Source: Mesobacterium_A hydrothermale
Lineage (GTDB): Bacteria > Pseudomonadota > Alphaproteobacteria > Rhodobacterales > Rhodobacteraceae
Length of the DNA stretch: 64,000 nt
Direction: 5' to 3'
Assembly: GCF_035818635.1 (NCBI RefSeq)
Contig: NZ_JAYLLH010000002.1
Location: 213,388-277,387, forward strand
Below the pieces are notes generated by a model that saw nothing but the letters and a program-made list of their open reading frames with translations, searched no databases and was not told the origin of the DNA. This document shows positions 18,102 through 27,119 of the stretch, piece by piece; the stretch's first letter is position 1; every line of letters starts with the position of its first letter. The position numbers were made by a program, and so were the translations under genes.

Positions 18102-19187
18102 TTACGCCAGGCTTTCCACCCGCTCGGCATCGGCTGCGTTGCGGATCGCGGTGATGAAATCGTCGGGCGAGGCGGTCAGCAGCCCGATTTGCGCGGTCGA
18201 GAAGAAATCCATTACCACGGTGTCGAGGATGTCGATTTCGGCGCCGCGCAGCTTGGCCTCTAGGTTGAAGACCGTCCGCGGCGGGGTGACGAAGAAGTCG
18301 CCGGTAATCAGCACTTCGCGGATGCGGTTCTGCCGCGGGCCTTCCAGCCGCAGGTAAGCTGTGATCGTGCCGCCCTGACCGGTGTGGCTGCCGGTGCGGA
18401 CCTCTGGGTCGCTGGTCTGGTCATCGATTTCATAGACGAAGGCGTCCTGCCCGATATCCTGATCGTAAAGCTGTCTTGCGGTGGTTTCCTCGGCCTCGGT
18501 GATCTCTCCCCAGGCAGGGGAAATGCCCAGCCGTTCGGCAAAGCCTTCCAGCATCGCCTGCTGAACTTCGGCCTGCGGCGGCGGGCTGCCGTCAAAGAGT
18601 TCCTTCAGCGTCACCACCCGCTGCGCGCCGGACGTCTGGCCGCGTTTGGCCAGTTTCGCCGCCGGGATGTTCAGCAGAGAGGCCATCTTGGCCCCATCCA
18701 TATCGACCAGCGTCGTGCCCTGGTAAAAGATCGTATCGCCGTCGAAAAAGCCGCCGGTGCCGCCGATCTTGCGGCCGTCGACTTCCAGGTCGTTGCGCGG
18801 GCGATAGCGGACGGCGGGCCCCAGTTTCGACAGGCCCGCGGCGGCGGCCTCGCAGATCTCTCGCGCGAGATCGCCAAGGTTGTCGATGCCCAGCGTCTTG
18901 CGGTGGAACACCAGTTCCCAGCCGAACTGGCCTTCATCAAGGTAAAGCGCCCCGCCGCCGGTGATCCGCCGACCAATCCCCACGCCCGCCGCGCGGCAGG
19001 CATCGAGGTTCAGTTCCTGCGAGATCGCCTGGTGCCGGCCCACAAGAACCGAGGGCGGAAAGCGCAGGAAACGCAGCGTATCGGGGATCTGCCCCGCCTT
19101 GTGGGTGTCGATCAGCGCCTGGTCAAACGCCATCTGTTCGCGGCAGGGGCGGGTCCCGGTGTCGATCACGCGGAAGGGCTTGGTCAT
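18102..19187 (-). CDS. lipoate-protein ligase of the sLpl(AB) type
   Basis: 361 residues. The lipoate ligase fold is marked by RRITGGGALYLD (residues 73-84, lipoyl-AMP binding) and NDLEVDGRKIGG with the catalytic Lys at about 140; a C-terminal accessory domain follows, making it longer than E. coli LplA (337). It should attach octanoate or lipoate to carrier proteins. It is the last gene of an operon with two radical SAM enzymes and an FAD reductase, eleven bases after the preceding stop. That set is the LipS1/LipS2/LipT/sLpl(AB) lipoate assembly pathway described from sulfur oxidisers. No sHdr or LbpA gene is in the window, so the target protein here is unknown. Confidence 0.8.
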   Translation of the reverse strand: MTKPFRVIDTGTRPCREQMAFDQALIDTHKAGQIPDTLRFLRFPPSVLVGRHQAISQELNLDACRAAGVGIGRRITGGGALYLDEGQFGWELVFHRKTLGIDNLGDLAREICEAAAAGLSKLGPAVRYRPRNDLEVDGRKIGGTGGFFDGDTIFYQGTTLVDMDGAKMASLLNIPAAKLAKRGQTSGAQRVVTLKELFDGSPPPQAEVQQAMLEGFAERLGISPAWGEITEAEETTARQLYDQDIGQDAFVYEIDDQTSDPEVRTGSHTGQGGTITAYLRLEGPRQNRIREVLITGDFFVTPPRTVFNLEAKLRGAEIDILDTVVMDFFSTAQIGLLTASPDDFITAIRNAADAERVESLA

Positions 19188-19198
19188 CTGGGTCTCCG

Positions 19199-20488
19199 TC
19201 AGTCGTTCATGTCGAATTCTTCACCCGGCTCATAGGTTTCGCCGGGGCGGTCCATCGACAGCTGGCTGCGCACCCGGCGGATGTCGACGTCTTTCAGCGC
19301 GAAGGGATAGCTTGCGATGTTCGAGGGCGGGCTGTCGCCATAGGGCCGGTCGCAGGCCGAGATATCCTCGGCGAACTTGCCCGGACAGCCCGAGGTGCGG
19401 AAGGCGATGCCGGTGTCGATGATGACATCCAGTTCCGACCGCGGCAGGCCGAAATCGCTGATCCGGCCCTCTTCGTCAAAGCGCATGTGTTCGACCCGGA
19501 CGCCGCAATAATCGACAAGGTAGCGCGCCAGCTGCACCCGGCGCCATTGGTCGCGCGGGGTGGCGGGCAGGTGGTCCATCAGGCTGCCCTTTTCGGGGAA
19601 GAAGCTGAACATGTGGCTGTGCCCGCCCATGTCCACCAGTTGCTGGATCAGCTGCATCACCTCGTATTCGGTTTCGCCCATGCCGACGATGATATGAGCG
19701 CCGAATTTCTGCGGCCCGAAAATGTCGCGCGCGTCTTCGAGGATTTCCCAGTATTTCTTCCAGCTGTGCGGCGATTGCACGCCCTTGCCGCGGGTCCGGT
19801 CGAAAATCGCGGGGGTCGCGGCATCCAACGCCACGGTGAAGATGTCAGAGCCCATGTCGCGCAGGCGCTGTACGTCCGCGCGGGTCATCGTCGTCGGGTT
19901 CGACAGGATCGAGATCGGGATCCGGTCCGGGTCGATCCGGTCGGTCCAGGTTTTCAGCACCGTGACCGTGTCCTCGTCCGAATTGGGATGGGTGATCATC
20001 GAGATGCACATCCGGTGAAACGGTGTGTCGGGGTCGGCGGCGATCCGGTCGACGATTTCGGCCATGCTGACGGCGGGCCAGTCGACGCGGATGAAGTTGC
20101 GGTCGGCATAGTTGCGCTCTGCCTCGCGGTGGCGGGCCAGGCCGCAATAGGCGCAGTTGGCACGGCAGCCTTCGGGATAGGTCAGCAGCAGGTTCAGGCA
20201 GCGGGTGCAGGAACAGCGGTGCATCTGGCCTTCGACCAGGCCCAGCGTGATCGCGGCGGCGGTCGACATCTGCACATAGTCGGGCGACCGCATGTTGGGT
20301 GTCATCACCCGGTAATCGGGACGATACAGCCCTTCGGGCGCAAGGTTGGCATCCTTGACCGGGCGGCCGTTCTTCATCGCGGCGGGCACCATGTGCGGCG
20401 CGCGCGGGGACATCTCGGCAAAGCTGTTGTGGTCACCGTTGGTGCCCTTGGCGCCGGGCAGGGCGTTTTCTGGCTTCAGACAGGTCAT
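19199..20488 (-). CDS. radical SAM lipoate-assembly enzyme (LipS1/LipS2 type)
   Basis: 429 residues. The radical SAM cluster is C108-x3-C112-x2-C115 (CRANCAYC) in a biotin-synthase-like barrel; further cysteines upstream (C92, C94, C97) and in the C-terminal part (SGCPG, SACDRPYGD) could hold an auxiliary Fe-S cluster, the usual sulfur donor in lipoyl synthases. With its partner it is expected to insert the two sulfur atoms into octanoyl chains. Its ATG overlaps the stop of the FAD reductase gene (ATGA). By gene order I lean to LipS2, but I cannot separate LipS1 from LipS2 by sequence alone. A generic annotation would be biotin-synthase-like protein. Confidence 0.75.
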   Translation of the reverse strand: MTCLKPENALPGAKGTNGDHNSFAEMSPRAPHMVPAAMKNGRPVKDANLAPEGLYRPDYRVMTPNMRSPDYVQMSTAAAITLGLVEGQMHRCSCTRCLNLLLTYPEGCRANCAYCGLARHREAERNYADRNFIRVDWPAVSMAEIVDRIAADPDTPFHRMCISMITHPNSDEDTVTVLKTWTDRIDPDRIPISILSNPTTMTRADVQRLRDMGSDIFTVALDAATPAIFDRTRGKGVQSPHSWKKYWEILEDARDIFGPQKFGAHIIVGMGETEYEVMQLIQQLVDMGGHSHMFSFFPEKGSLMDHLPATPRDQWRRVQLARYLVDYCGVRVEHMRFDEEGRISDFGLPRSELDVIIDTGIAFRTSGCPGKFAEDISACDRPYGDSPPSNIASYPFALKDVDIRRVRSQLSMDRPGETYEPGEEFDMND

Positions 20489-21600
20489 GACGCGGGCAAT
20501 GCCTCCATTTCTCGGGCGGGGGACGCGTCGCGCGTCCAGTATTGCGGAAAGGCGATCCAGCCGCGGCGCAGGTCGTCCGGGCCGGGCTGGCTGCCGGTGC
20601 GATAGGTTGCCAGCAACGCGCGGCGGCGGGCCAGCGCGTGCGACAGCGAGGCCCCGAACGTGTCGTCGATCTCTTCGGCATAGTCGGCCAGCGCATCGGC
20701 ATCGCCGCTGGCATGGGCGGCGGCGGCAAGCCCCGCCATCCGGCCCGACAGCACCGCCGCCGGGATACCCGCGCCGGTCACCGGGTTGACCAGCCCCGCC
20801 GCGTCGCCCGCCAGGAACACGGCGGTGTCGCCCAACCGGCCGACGGGGCCGGTGATGCCGCCCACGGGGATCGCGCCGCCGGTATGGCGCAGCGGCGCCG
20901 CCCCGATGCGGCCTTCGGCCACCAGCTGCGCGTGCAGCCCGTCAAGCAAGGGTTTCAGCCGCGCCTTTTCCGCCGCGGCGACGCCCAGCCCAAGGTTGGC
21001 CTGATCGCCCTTCGGAAACAGCCAGGCATAGCCTCCGACGATGTCGGGATGCAGGTAGATGTCGGTGGCGGCATGGGGCGCGTTCAGCGCCACCGTGATC
21101 TGGCGGCTTTCGACCAGGTCGGCATTCACCGCGCCAATCGCCGCCCCCACGCGCGACCGGGGGCCATCGGCGCCGATCACCGCGCGGGCGCGGATCCGGG
21201 CGCCGGATTGCAGCTGCGCGGTGCCATCGGGGGCCAGCGCCTGCAGCGGGCTGGCAAAGCGGCACTCCGCCCCGGCCGCCTGCGCGCGCGCGATCAAATG
21301 GCGGTCGAACCGGGCGCGATCGACCATCCGGCCGCGAAAATCAGCGGTGGTTTCGACCGCTTCGCCGGGCAGGAAGGACTGCATTTCGCCAATCGGCTGG
21401 ATCAGGCTGTCGCCGAGGTCGGGCATGTCCATGCCGATCATCATTGGCACGAACTCGGCGCATTGCACCGGTTCTCCGGGCCGGGCGTTGCGCTCGATCG
21501 CCAGCACGCGCAGGCCCTGGTCCGCCGCCGCGCGCGCCGCTTCGGCCCCCGCGGGGCCAAGGCCCACGACCAGAACGTCGATATCGGTTCGCGCGGCCAA
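20485..21600 (-). CDS. lipT: FAD-dependent oxidoreductase, LipT / geranylgeranyl-reductase-like
   Basis: About 371 residues. A Rossmann FAD-binding motif (VGLGPAGAEAA) opens the chain, with ERNARPGEP after the second strand, a PVQCAEF segment typical of the geranylgeranyl reductase family, and FLAGDAAGLVNPVTGAG closing the FAD site. In the LipS1/LipS2 pathway the corresponding enzyme (LipT) is thought to supply electrons from NAD(P)H. No ATG is well placed: I take a TTG at 21598-21600, four bases after the stop of the upstream radical SAM gene, because the Rossmann strand starts right there; a longer start at 21693 would overlap that gene by nearly 90 bases. Its stop overlaps the next ATG. 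Confidence 0.72.
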   Translation of the reverse strand: MAARTDIDVLVVGLGPAGAEAARAAADQGLRVLAIERNARPGEPVQCAEFVPMMIGMDMPDLGDSLIQPIGEMQSFLPGEAVETTADFRGRMVDRARFDRHLIARAQAAGAECRFASPLQALAPDGTAQLQSGARIRARAVIGADGPRSRVGAAIGAVNADLVESRQITVALNAPHAATDIYLHPDIVGGYAWLFPKGDQANLGLGVAAAEKARLKPLLDGLHAQLVAEGRIGAAPLRHTGGAIPVGGITGPVGRLGDTAVFLAGDAAGLVNPVTGAGIPAAVLSGRMAGLAAAAHASGDADALADYAEEIDDTFGASLSHALARRRALLATYRTGSQPGPDDLRRGWIAFPQYWTRDASPAREMEALPAS

Positions 21601-21604
21601 CGGG

Positions 21605-22642
21605 TCAGGCCGCGCAGGTGGATTTGGCGCGGGGACCAAGGTCGCCGATCTTGATCGAACAGCAGGCGTGTTCCTGCGTGTAAGGCCGGCCAATCGCCTG
21701 CGTCACCGCCAGCGCGCCTTCGGCCGGGAAGGCGATGCCATCCAGCCCCGCCATGATCGCATAGGCGTCGGTGACGCGCTTGTGCATGCCCGGCGGACGG
21801 GCGCAGCCCAGCAGCACCTGCCGGTCGCCCATGCGCTTGCGCGCCTCAAGGAAAATACGGCCCACGTCCGAGGTCGAGGGCGTCTTGAACGTGCCGGGCT
21901 TGGCGTAGAACGGCATGATCACCACCAGCACCAGCGCGTTGACCGGGTAGCGGGCGACCATGTCGAGCGCGGTTTCCTCGCCCAGGATCTCGCCGTAGTG
22001 CAGGCCGACGACGATATGCGGCGAAACTTCCATCGTGGTGGCGGTCAGCGCGGCAAGCGTTTCCTCGAAATCCGCGACCGGGCGGTCCAGGTGGTAGACC
22101 TGCTTGATCGTTTCCTGCGCGCCGATCACGTCCATCATCGCGGTATCCACGCCCGCCGCTTCCATGCGCTTGGCGCCGGCGGCATCGGTCAGGGCGGTGT
22201 GAATGGCGATCTTGAGGTGGGGGAAGTCGCGCTTCAGCCCCTCGATCACCGGGTAGAACCGTTCATAGCGGATCTCGTTGCGGCGGTTCGATCCGCCCGA
22301 CAGAAGAAAGCCCTGCAGGTTCTGCAAAAGGATCAGGTCGCGCACCTTGCGGTCCAGGTCCTCGGGCTTGATCGCGGGGATCATCGGTTCAAGGATCTTG
22401 GCCTGGCAATGGTCGCAATCCAGCGCGCAGCCCGCACCGGTGATCGAAAAGGCCGGGAACTGGTTCTTGCCGCAGCCCTGGATTTCCTCGTTGTTGTATT
22501 CCTTGAACGTGGGGGTCGAAAACCGGATCGACGGCAGCGGCCGCCGCGCTGCTTCGGCCTGCATGTCCGCGACCAGCGCCGCGTCGAATTCCGCATCTTC
22601 GAGATCTTCGATCCCGGTCAGCCGATCCAGCCACAAGCCCAT
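21605..22642 (-). CDS. radical SAM lipoate-assembly enzyme (LipS1/LipS2 type)
   Basis: 345 residues. The cluster motif is C72-x3-C76-x2-C79 (CALDCDHC), preceded by EEIQGCGKNQF with another cysteine at 57; a CC pair stands near the C-terminus (EHACCS). The barrel carries GFLLSGGSN and HIVVGLHYGE. It is the first gene of the four-gene operon and follows the deacetylase-like gene after about 105 bases, which include an AT-rich stretch that may hold the promoter. With the 429-residue radical SAM protein it should build lipoyl groups directly on the carrier protein. I lean to LipS1 from gene order; the assignment is open. Confidence 0.75.
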   Translation of the reverse strand: MGLWLDRLTGIEDLEDAEFDAALVADMQAEAARRPLPSIRFSTPTFKEYNNEEIQGCGKNQFPAFSITGAGCALDCDHCQAKILEPMIPAIKPEDLDRKVRDLILLQNLQGFLLSGGSNRRNEIRYERFYPVIEGLKRDFPHLKIAIHTALTDAAGAKRMEAAGVDTAMMDVIGAQETIKQVYHLDRPVADFEETLAALTATTMEVSPHIVVGLHYGEILGEETALDMVARYPVNALVLVVIMPFYAKPGTFKTPSTSDVGRIFLEARKRMGDRQVLLGCARPPGMHKRVTDAYAIMAGLDGIAFPAEGALAVTQAIGRPYTQEHACCSIKIGDLGPRAKSTCAA

Positions 22643-22747
22643 GCCTCGCCCTCCCCGCGATTCATATCTGCTTTTTCACATGTAATGCTATCTTTTGCGC
22701 CGGGGCAACAATCTATCGCGATCCGGCCTGTGTGCCGCAAGCTTTGT

Positions 22748-23848
22748 TCAGGCCAGAACCGTGCGGATCAGCGTATCGATCTCGGGGCGGACCGGCCCGT
22801 CGTTGCGCGGATCGGCCAGGGTTTCGTGCCACCACGGCAGCATGTCGTCCTCGTCATCGACAAGGTCCGAGGTCAGTGACTGTAGGTAAGCGACAGAGGC
22901 GGGCGGCAGCCTGTCGGGTATGGTCAGCCCGGCGATCCGGCCCCAAAGCCCGGTCCAGCACCGCGCCACCGTCCAGGGGTTGTACCCCCCGCCGCCCAGC
23001 ACCACCGCCGACGGCACCAGCCCGACCAGCGCCATGACCGCATCCCACAGGCAGGTGTTGGACAGTTCCAGCGACGACAGCGGATCGCCCAGCAGCGGAT
23101 CGGCACCGCAGGTGATGACCACGGCGTCCGGGGCGAACCGACGCGCCAGCGGCAGCACGGCCTCGGCCATGATCCGGTCCATCTCGGTATCGTTGAGATT
23201 GCGCGGCACCGGCAGGTTGCGCGCATTTCCGCCCGCCCGGTCCTCGACCAGCCCGGTAAAGGGCCAGCGGTTGGCCTCGTGCGTGGAGATCAGGAAAACC
23301 CGCTCGTCACCGGCAAAGGCGGCCTCGACCCCGTCGCCGTGATGGGCATCCAGATCGACGTACAGCACGCGTTGCTTGCCCTGCTGCAACAAGGTCAGCA
23401 CGGCAAACACCGGGTCGTTGAAGAAACAGAACCCCGAGGCACGGTTGTGCAGCGCGTGATGTGTGCCGCCCGAAGGGTGATAGACCGTGCGCCTCTGCGC
23501 CGCCCGTTCCGCGGCCAGGATCGACCCGCCGACAGACGTGGCCGCGCGCTGGTAAAGGCCGGGGAAAATGGGGTTTTCCAGGGTGCCAAGCGCATAGGTC
23601 TCGCGCTCTTGCGGGTGGGCCTTGCCGCGCGCGTCGGCGGCGATCAGCGCGTCGAGATAGGCGGCATCGTGGAACTGCAGCAGCTGTTCGCGCGTCGCGG
23701 CCGGGCTGTCGAGATAGCCCGGATGCGGCAGCCAGCCCAGCTGTTCGCACAAGGTCAGCACCGAGCCGATGCGCTGGATCGCCAGCGGGTGGTTCCCGCG
23801 ATAACCGGTTTCGCGATAGATCGGGCTGGAGACGAATTCGGGCGTCAC
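22748..23848 (-). CDS. histone deacetylase superfamily enzyme (AcuC-like)
   Basis: 366 residues of the arginase/deacetylase fold. The zinc site and proton-relay motifs are present: PSGGTHHA, YVDLDAHHGDGV, CGADPLLGDPL and GGGGYNPW. Bacterial members remove acetyl or acyl groups from acetyl-CoA synthetase or polyamines; the substrate here is not known. It lies just upstream of the lipoate operon on the same strand, possibly co-transcribed, and is divergent from the citrate lyase alpha gene. The start is an ATG at 23846-23848. Confidence 0.87.
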   Translation of the reverse strand: MTPEFVSSPIYRETGYRGNHPLAIQRIGSVLTLCEQLGWLPHPGYLDSPAATREQLLQFHDAAYLDALIAADARGKAHPQERETYALGTLENPIFPGLYQRAATSVGGSILAAERAAQRRTVYHPSGGTHHALHNRASGFCFFNDPVFAVLTLLQQGKQRVLYVDLDAHHGDGVEAAFAGDERVFLISTHEANRWPFTGLVEDRAGGNARNLPVPRNLNDTEMDRIMAEAVLPLARRFAPDAVVITCGADPLLGDPLSSLELSNTCLWDAVMALVGLVPSAVVLGGGGYNPWTVARCWTGLWGRIAGLTIPDRLPPASVAYLQSLTSDLVDDEDDMLPWWHETLADPRNDGPVRPEIDTLIRTVLA

Positions 23849-24010
23849 GGGCTTTCCGGGTCTTGATCGTTTGGCCCGATCTTAGGCAGACCCGTGCGAA
23901 GGGCAAGGGCGCGACTGCCGCAGGCCGGGGCAAGACGGCGATGGACAAACCGCGCGCCCGCGGCCATCAACCTGTCCTGACGGGGCAACCCGCCGGGAGA
24001 GAGGGGCACC

Positions 24011-25474
24011 ATGCGCAGCAACATCGACGGGCCGGGCAAGATCGGCCATATCGCCAAGACCAACCGCGCGGCGGATGCGAAGCTGTTGCCCGATCTTGAC
24101 GCCGCGATCCGGGCGCTGGGGCTGCGCGACGGGGCGTTCCTGTCCTTTCACCACCGCCTGCGCAACGGCGATGCGGTGATGCTGGCGGTGATCGACGCCG
24201 CCGCGCGCGCCGGTCTGCGCGGGCTGCACATCGCGGCTTCGTCGATCTTCCCGGTGCATGCGCCGCTGGTGCGCCATATCGAAACCGGTGTGGTGACGGG
24301 CCTGTGCACCAATTTTCTGTCGGGCCCGGTGGCGCAGGCGGTGTCGACCGGCGCCTTGGCCCAGCCCGTGACCCTGCGCACCCATGGTGGCCGTGCCCGG
24401 GCGATCCGGGGCGGAGAGCTGCAGATCGACGCCGCCTTCGTGGCCGCGCCTGCCGCCGATCCCGCGGGCAACATCAGCGGGACCGAGGGGCCCTGCGCCT
24501 TTGGCGTGCTGGGCTATCCGCAATGCGACGCGCTGTTTGCCCGTAAGGTGGTGGCGGTGACCGATACGCTGGTCGCCTATCCCGCGCCACGCATCCAGAT
24601 CGCGCAGGACCATGTGGATTTCGTCGTGACCCTGCCGCGGCTGGGCGATATCACGGGCATCCTGTCGGGCACCACGCGTCCCAGCGACAAGCCCGAGGAT
24701 CTGGCCATCGCGCGCACCGCCGCCGCTGTGATCGACGCCAGCGGGCTGCTGGTGGACGGGTTTTCGCTGCAGAACGGGGCAGGGGGCGCGTCGCTGGCCA
24801 CGGCGGCAGAGATCGGTCACCGGATGACCGCGCGCGGGATTACCGGCAGTTTCGCCAGCGGCGGGATCACCGGTTTCCACGTCGACATGCTGGAAGCCGG
24901 GCTGTTTCGTAGCCTGCTGAATGTCCAGTGTTTCGACCTGCGCGCGGTCGAGTCGTTCCGCTGCGATCCCCGGCACCAGGGCATGTCGGCCTCGGCCTAT
25001 GCCAATCCGCGTGACCGCGGCGCGGTGGTGGATCGCCTTGATGCGGTCGTCCTTGGCGCGGCGGAGGTCGACCTTGATTTCAACGTCAATGTCACCACTC
25101 GGGCCGACGGGGTCATCATCGGCGGATCGGGGGGCCATGCCGACACCGCGGCAGGGGCGAAACTGACCGTCGTCACGACACGGCTGACGGCAGCGGGATA
25201 CCCGAAACTTGTCGACCGGGTCGGGACGCTGACCACGCCGGGCACGACGGTGGACGTGGTTGTCACCGACGCCGGTATTGCGGTGAACCCGGCACGGGAC
25301 GATCTGGCCGACAGGTTCCGCGCGGCGGGCCTGTCGCCGGTTCCCGTTGCGGACCTGCACCGGCTGGCACAGGCGCGGGCCGAACGTCTGCCCCGGCGCG
25401 CGACCACGGGCCGGATCGTCGCGCTGTCGGAATACCGCGATGGCACGGTCACCGATGTGGTCCGGCAGGTCTGA
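24011..25474 (+). CDS. citF: citrate lyase alpha subunit (CitF), isolated
   Basis: 487 residues matching the alpha subunit of citrate lyase, the citrate:acetyl-ACP transferase (~500 residues in the family). Words include HHRLRNGDAVM, HIAASSIFPVH, GPCAFGVLGYPQCDALF, SGHGG-like GGSGGHADTAAG and the closing DGTVTDVVRQV. Citrate lyase needs a gamma acyl-carrier subunit (CitD) with a special prosthetic group and a beta lyase subunit (CitE); none is adjacent. Either they are elsewhere or this enzyme transfers CoA on its own. RBS GAGAGGGG precedes the ATG at 24011. Divergent from the deacetylase gene. Confidence 0.85.
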   Translation: MRSNIDGPGKIGHIAKTNRAADAKLLPDLDAAIRALGLRDGAFLSFHHRLRNGDAVMLAVIDAAARAGLRGLHIAASSIFPVHAPLVRHIETGVVTGLCTNFLSGPVAQAVSTGALAQPVTLRTHGGRARAIRGGELQIDAAFVAAPAADPAGNISGTEGPCAFGVLGYPQCDALFARKVVAVTDTLVAYPAPRIQIAQDHVDFVVTLPRLGDITGILSGTTRPSDKPEDLAIARTAAAVIDASGLLVDGFSLQNGAGGASLATAAEIGHRMTARGITGSFASGGITGFHVDMLEAGLFRSLLNVQCFDLRAVESFRCDPRHQGMSASAYANPRDRGAVVDRLDAVVLGAAEVDLDFNVNVTTRADGVIIGGSGGHADTAAGAKLTVVTTRLTAAGYPKLVDRVGTLTTPGTTVDVVVTDAGIAVNPARDDLADRFRAAGLSPVPVADLHRLAQARAERLPRRATTGRIVALSEYRDGTVTDVVRQV

Positions 25475-25613
25475 CCACCGCGCCCGGGTCCGACTGGGTT
25501 CCCGTTGCGACACCTGTGCAAATGTCGGTGCATCTGTCGCACGGGCGGTCTTGCCCCTGTGACCGGGGAATGCAACCGTGTCACAAAATCTGTCGAACCG
25601 GAGCGGGCAAACC

Positions 25614-25877
25614 ATGACCAAACCCCTGGCATTTATCGCGGGACCCCTGATTTTCCTTGGCCTTGCAGGCTGCGAACCGGTGCCCGGTTCGGGGGGCGGG
25701 ATCACCGTGCCAGAATCCGTGTCGTCGATCGCGGCCCCGTTCCAGGACCTGACCACTGCCCGCATCCGGGCCGAAGACGGCTGTTACTGGTACATGCACA
25801 AAGGGCCAGTCGAAACCACCGAATTGCCGCTGCGCACGACAAACGGCAGCCCGATCTGCACCCGGCCACAGGGCTGA
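25614..25877 (+). CDS. small outer-membrane-type lipoprotein, unknown function
   Basis: 87 residues beginning with a lipoprotein signal peptide: hydrophobic AFIAGPLIFLGLAG directly before the lipidated Cys (LAGC). The mature part of about 65 residues has a glycine-rich linker and two further cysteines (DGCYWYMH and SPICTRP) that may form a disulfide. I recognise no family. The ATG at 25614 has GGAGCGGG upstream; an ATG-less extension upstream would destroy the signal peptide. It stands alone between citF and the convergent transpeptidase gene. Confidence 0.7.
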   Translation: MTKPLAFIAGPLIFLGLAGCEPVPGSGGGITVPESVSSIAAPFQDLTTARIRAEDGCYWYMHKGPVETTELPLRTTNGSPICTRPQG

Positions 25878-25881
25878 GGCC

Positions 25882-25899
25882 GGGCCGGTTTTCCGGCCC
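25882..25899. terminator. hairpin between convergent genes
   Basis: A perfect 7-bp stem GGGCCGG / CCGGCCC with a TTTT loop lies between the lipoprotein stop (25877) and the transpeptidase stop (25929). It could end transcripts from both sides, although no long T-tract follows. Confidence 0.45.
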
Positions 25900-25928
25900 T
25901 CGTCCGTGCGAAAGGTGCGGCGGCCGGT

Positions 25929-26573
25929 TTACAGCGGCCCGCCGTCGGTCGGGTAAAGATACGCGGTCACGCCGGTATCAACGTGGTCATAAAGCTGGTT
26001 GATATGGGCCATGACCATGCGCACGCAGCCCGAGCTTGCGCGGGTGCCGATCGAGCGCGGCGCGGGCGTTCCGTGAATCCGCAGATAAGTGTCGCGGTTG
26101 CCAACATAAAGATAGAGCGCGCGTGACCCGAGCGCGTTGCCGGGCCCGGGGGGCATCCCATCGGCCCAGTGGGCATAATGCTCGGGCTCGCGTTTGACCA
26201 TGGCGGCGGTGGGCGTCCAGCTTGGCCACTTGGTCTTGCGCCGGATGGTGTAGACCCCCGGTTCATAAAGCCCGTCACGCCCGATGGCCACGCCATAGCG
26301 CATCGCGCTGCCGTCGTCCTGGATGTGGTAAAGATAGCGCGCCACCGCGTCGACATGGATATCGCCAGGCTTCAGCCCGGCGTTCGCGGCGACCCGGCGT
26401 GGCAACAGGCGCGGGTGCAGACCCCAGGGGTTGCTGGTTTCGAGCACGAAATCCTCGGGCGTGATCTGCGCATCCCACGCGTCCCATTGGCTTGGCGCGG
26501 CAAAGGCTGGCCGCACAAGCGCAGGGGCCGCAAGCGTGGAGAGGGCGACGATCATGAAGCGACGGGTGACCAT
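25929..26573 (-). CDS. L,D-transpeptidase (YkuD family), exported
   Basis: 214 residues. The N-terminus TRRFMIVALSTLAAPALV ending PAFA looks like a Tat or Sec signal. The YkuD catalytic region is complete: RIHGTPAPRSIG, then SSGCVRM with the nucleophilic Cys. Such enzymes cross-link meso-diaminopimelate residues of peptidoglycan or attach proteins to it in the periplasm. I chose the ATG at 26571-26573 because the signal peptide begins there; the frame stays open another 65 residues upstream without a plausible leader. Convergent with the lipoprotein gene. Confidence 0.88.
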   Translation of the reverse strand: MVTRRFMIVALSTLAAPALVRPAFAAPSQWDAWDAQITPEDFVLETSNPWGLHPRLLPRRVAANAGLKPGDIHVDAVARYLYHIQDDGSAMRYGVAIGRDGLYEPGVYTIRRKTKWPSWTPTAAMVKREPEHYAHWADGMPPGPGNALGSRALYLYVGNRDTYLRIHGTPAPRSIGTRASSGCVRMVMAHINQLYDHVDTGVTAYLYPTDGGPL

Positions 26574-27119
26574 GCGAAACCTTTCTGACAAGTCGGACTT
26601 GGCGGCTGTCACCCCGGCAGGGGCGGACGACGCGCCACCATGAAACCGCGAGAATCGCGGAAGGTTCAAACCGAAACTGGCCGGATCACAACATTTTTTC
26701 CGAGTCTGCGGCCTTGGGGCAGCGGATCGGTCAAAGGATATTGGCCGGCAGGAGATCGACCAGCACAAAGTCGATCAGCGCCCAAGCTTCAAGGTAAACC
26801 GCGCTGACCGGACCGGTTTCAATGCCGATCCCGCAAAGCGCCGGGCCAAGACGCCTGACCGTTGCCCGCCGTCTGTCTGCCGCGTCCCGATTGGACAGGC
26901 TTGAACAGGCTTGGGCGGACCATTGCGACGTCGCGCTTTTGTACGGTTCTACGGTTTTCCTGTACGATGGGCCGTGCCGGACCAGTCGAGCGTGCTGCCT
27001 GGACAATCGGTGCTGCGCAACCTTGGGGGGGCACGCCGACGGCGGCGGGACGTTGATGCCAGAGCAATCGTTGCACCGGGACGGGCTGGGTGTCGGGCCT
27101 TGACCTGCGCAAAGCCAAT
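26574..27119. other. 546-base region without a supported gene
   Basis: Only short frames are open here, for example 26731-27006 on the minus strand, without ribosome sites or family resemblance. The first ~100 bases should hold the promoter of the transpeptidase gene. Nothing else is seen. Confidence 0.4.

Noticed and set aside
21059..22879. 606-residue open frame antisense to the lipoate operon
   Set aside because: Both radical SAM genes and the FAD reductase on the other strand have motifs; this frame has none and is a composition artefact.
25882..25899. Riboswitch or structured leader between the lipoprotein and transpeptidase genes
   Set aside because: Only a single short hairpin between convergent stops is present; a terminator explains it.
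26731..27006. 91-residue frame on the minus strand
   Set aside because: No ribosome site, no family resemblance and mixed composition; left as unassigned intergenic sequence.
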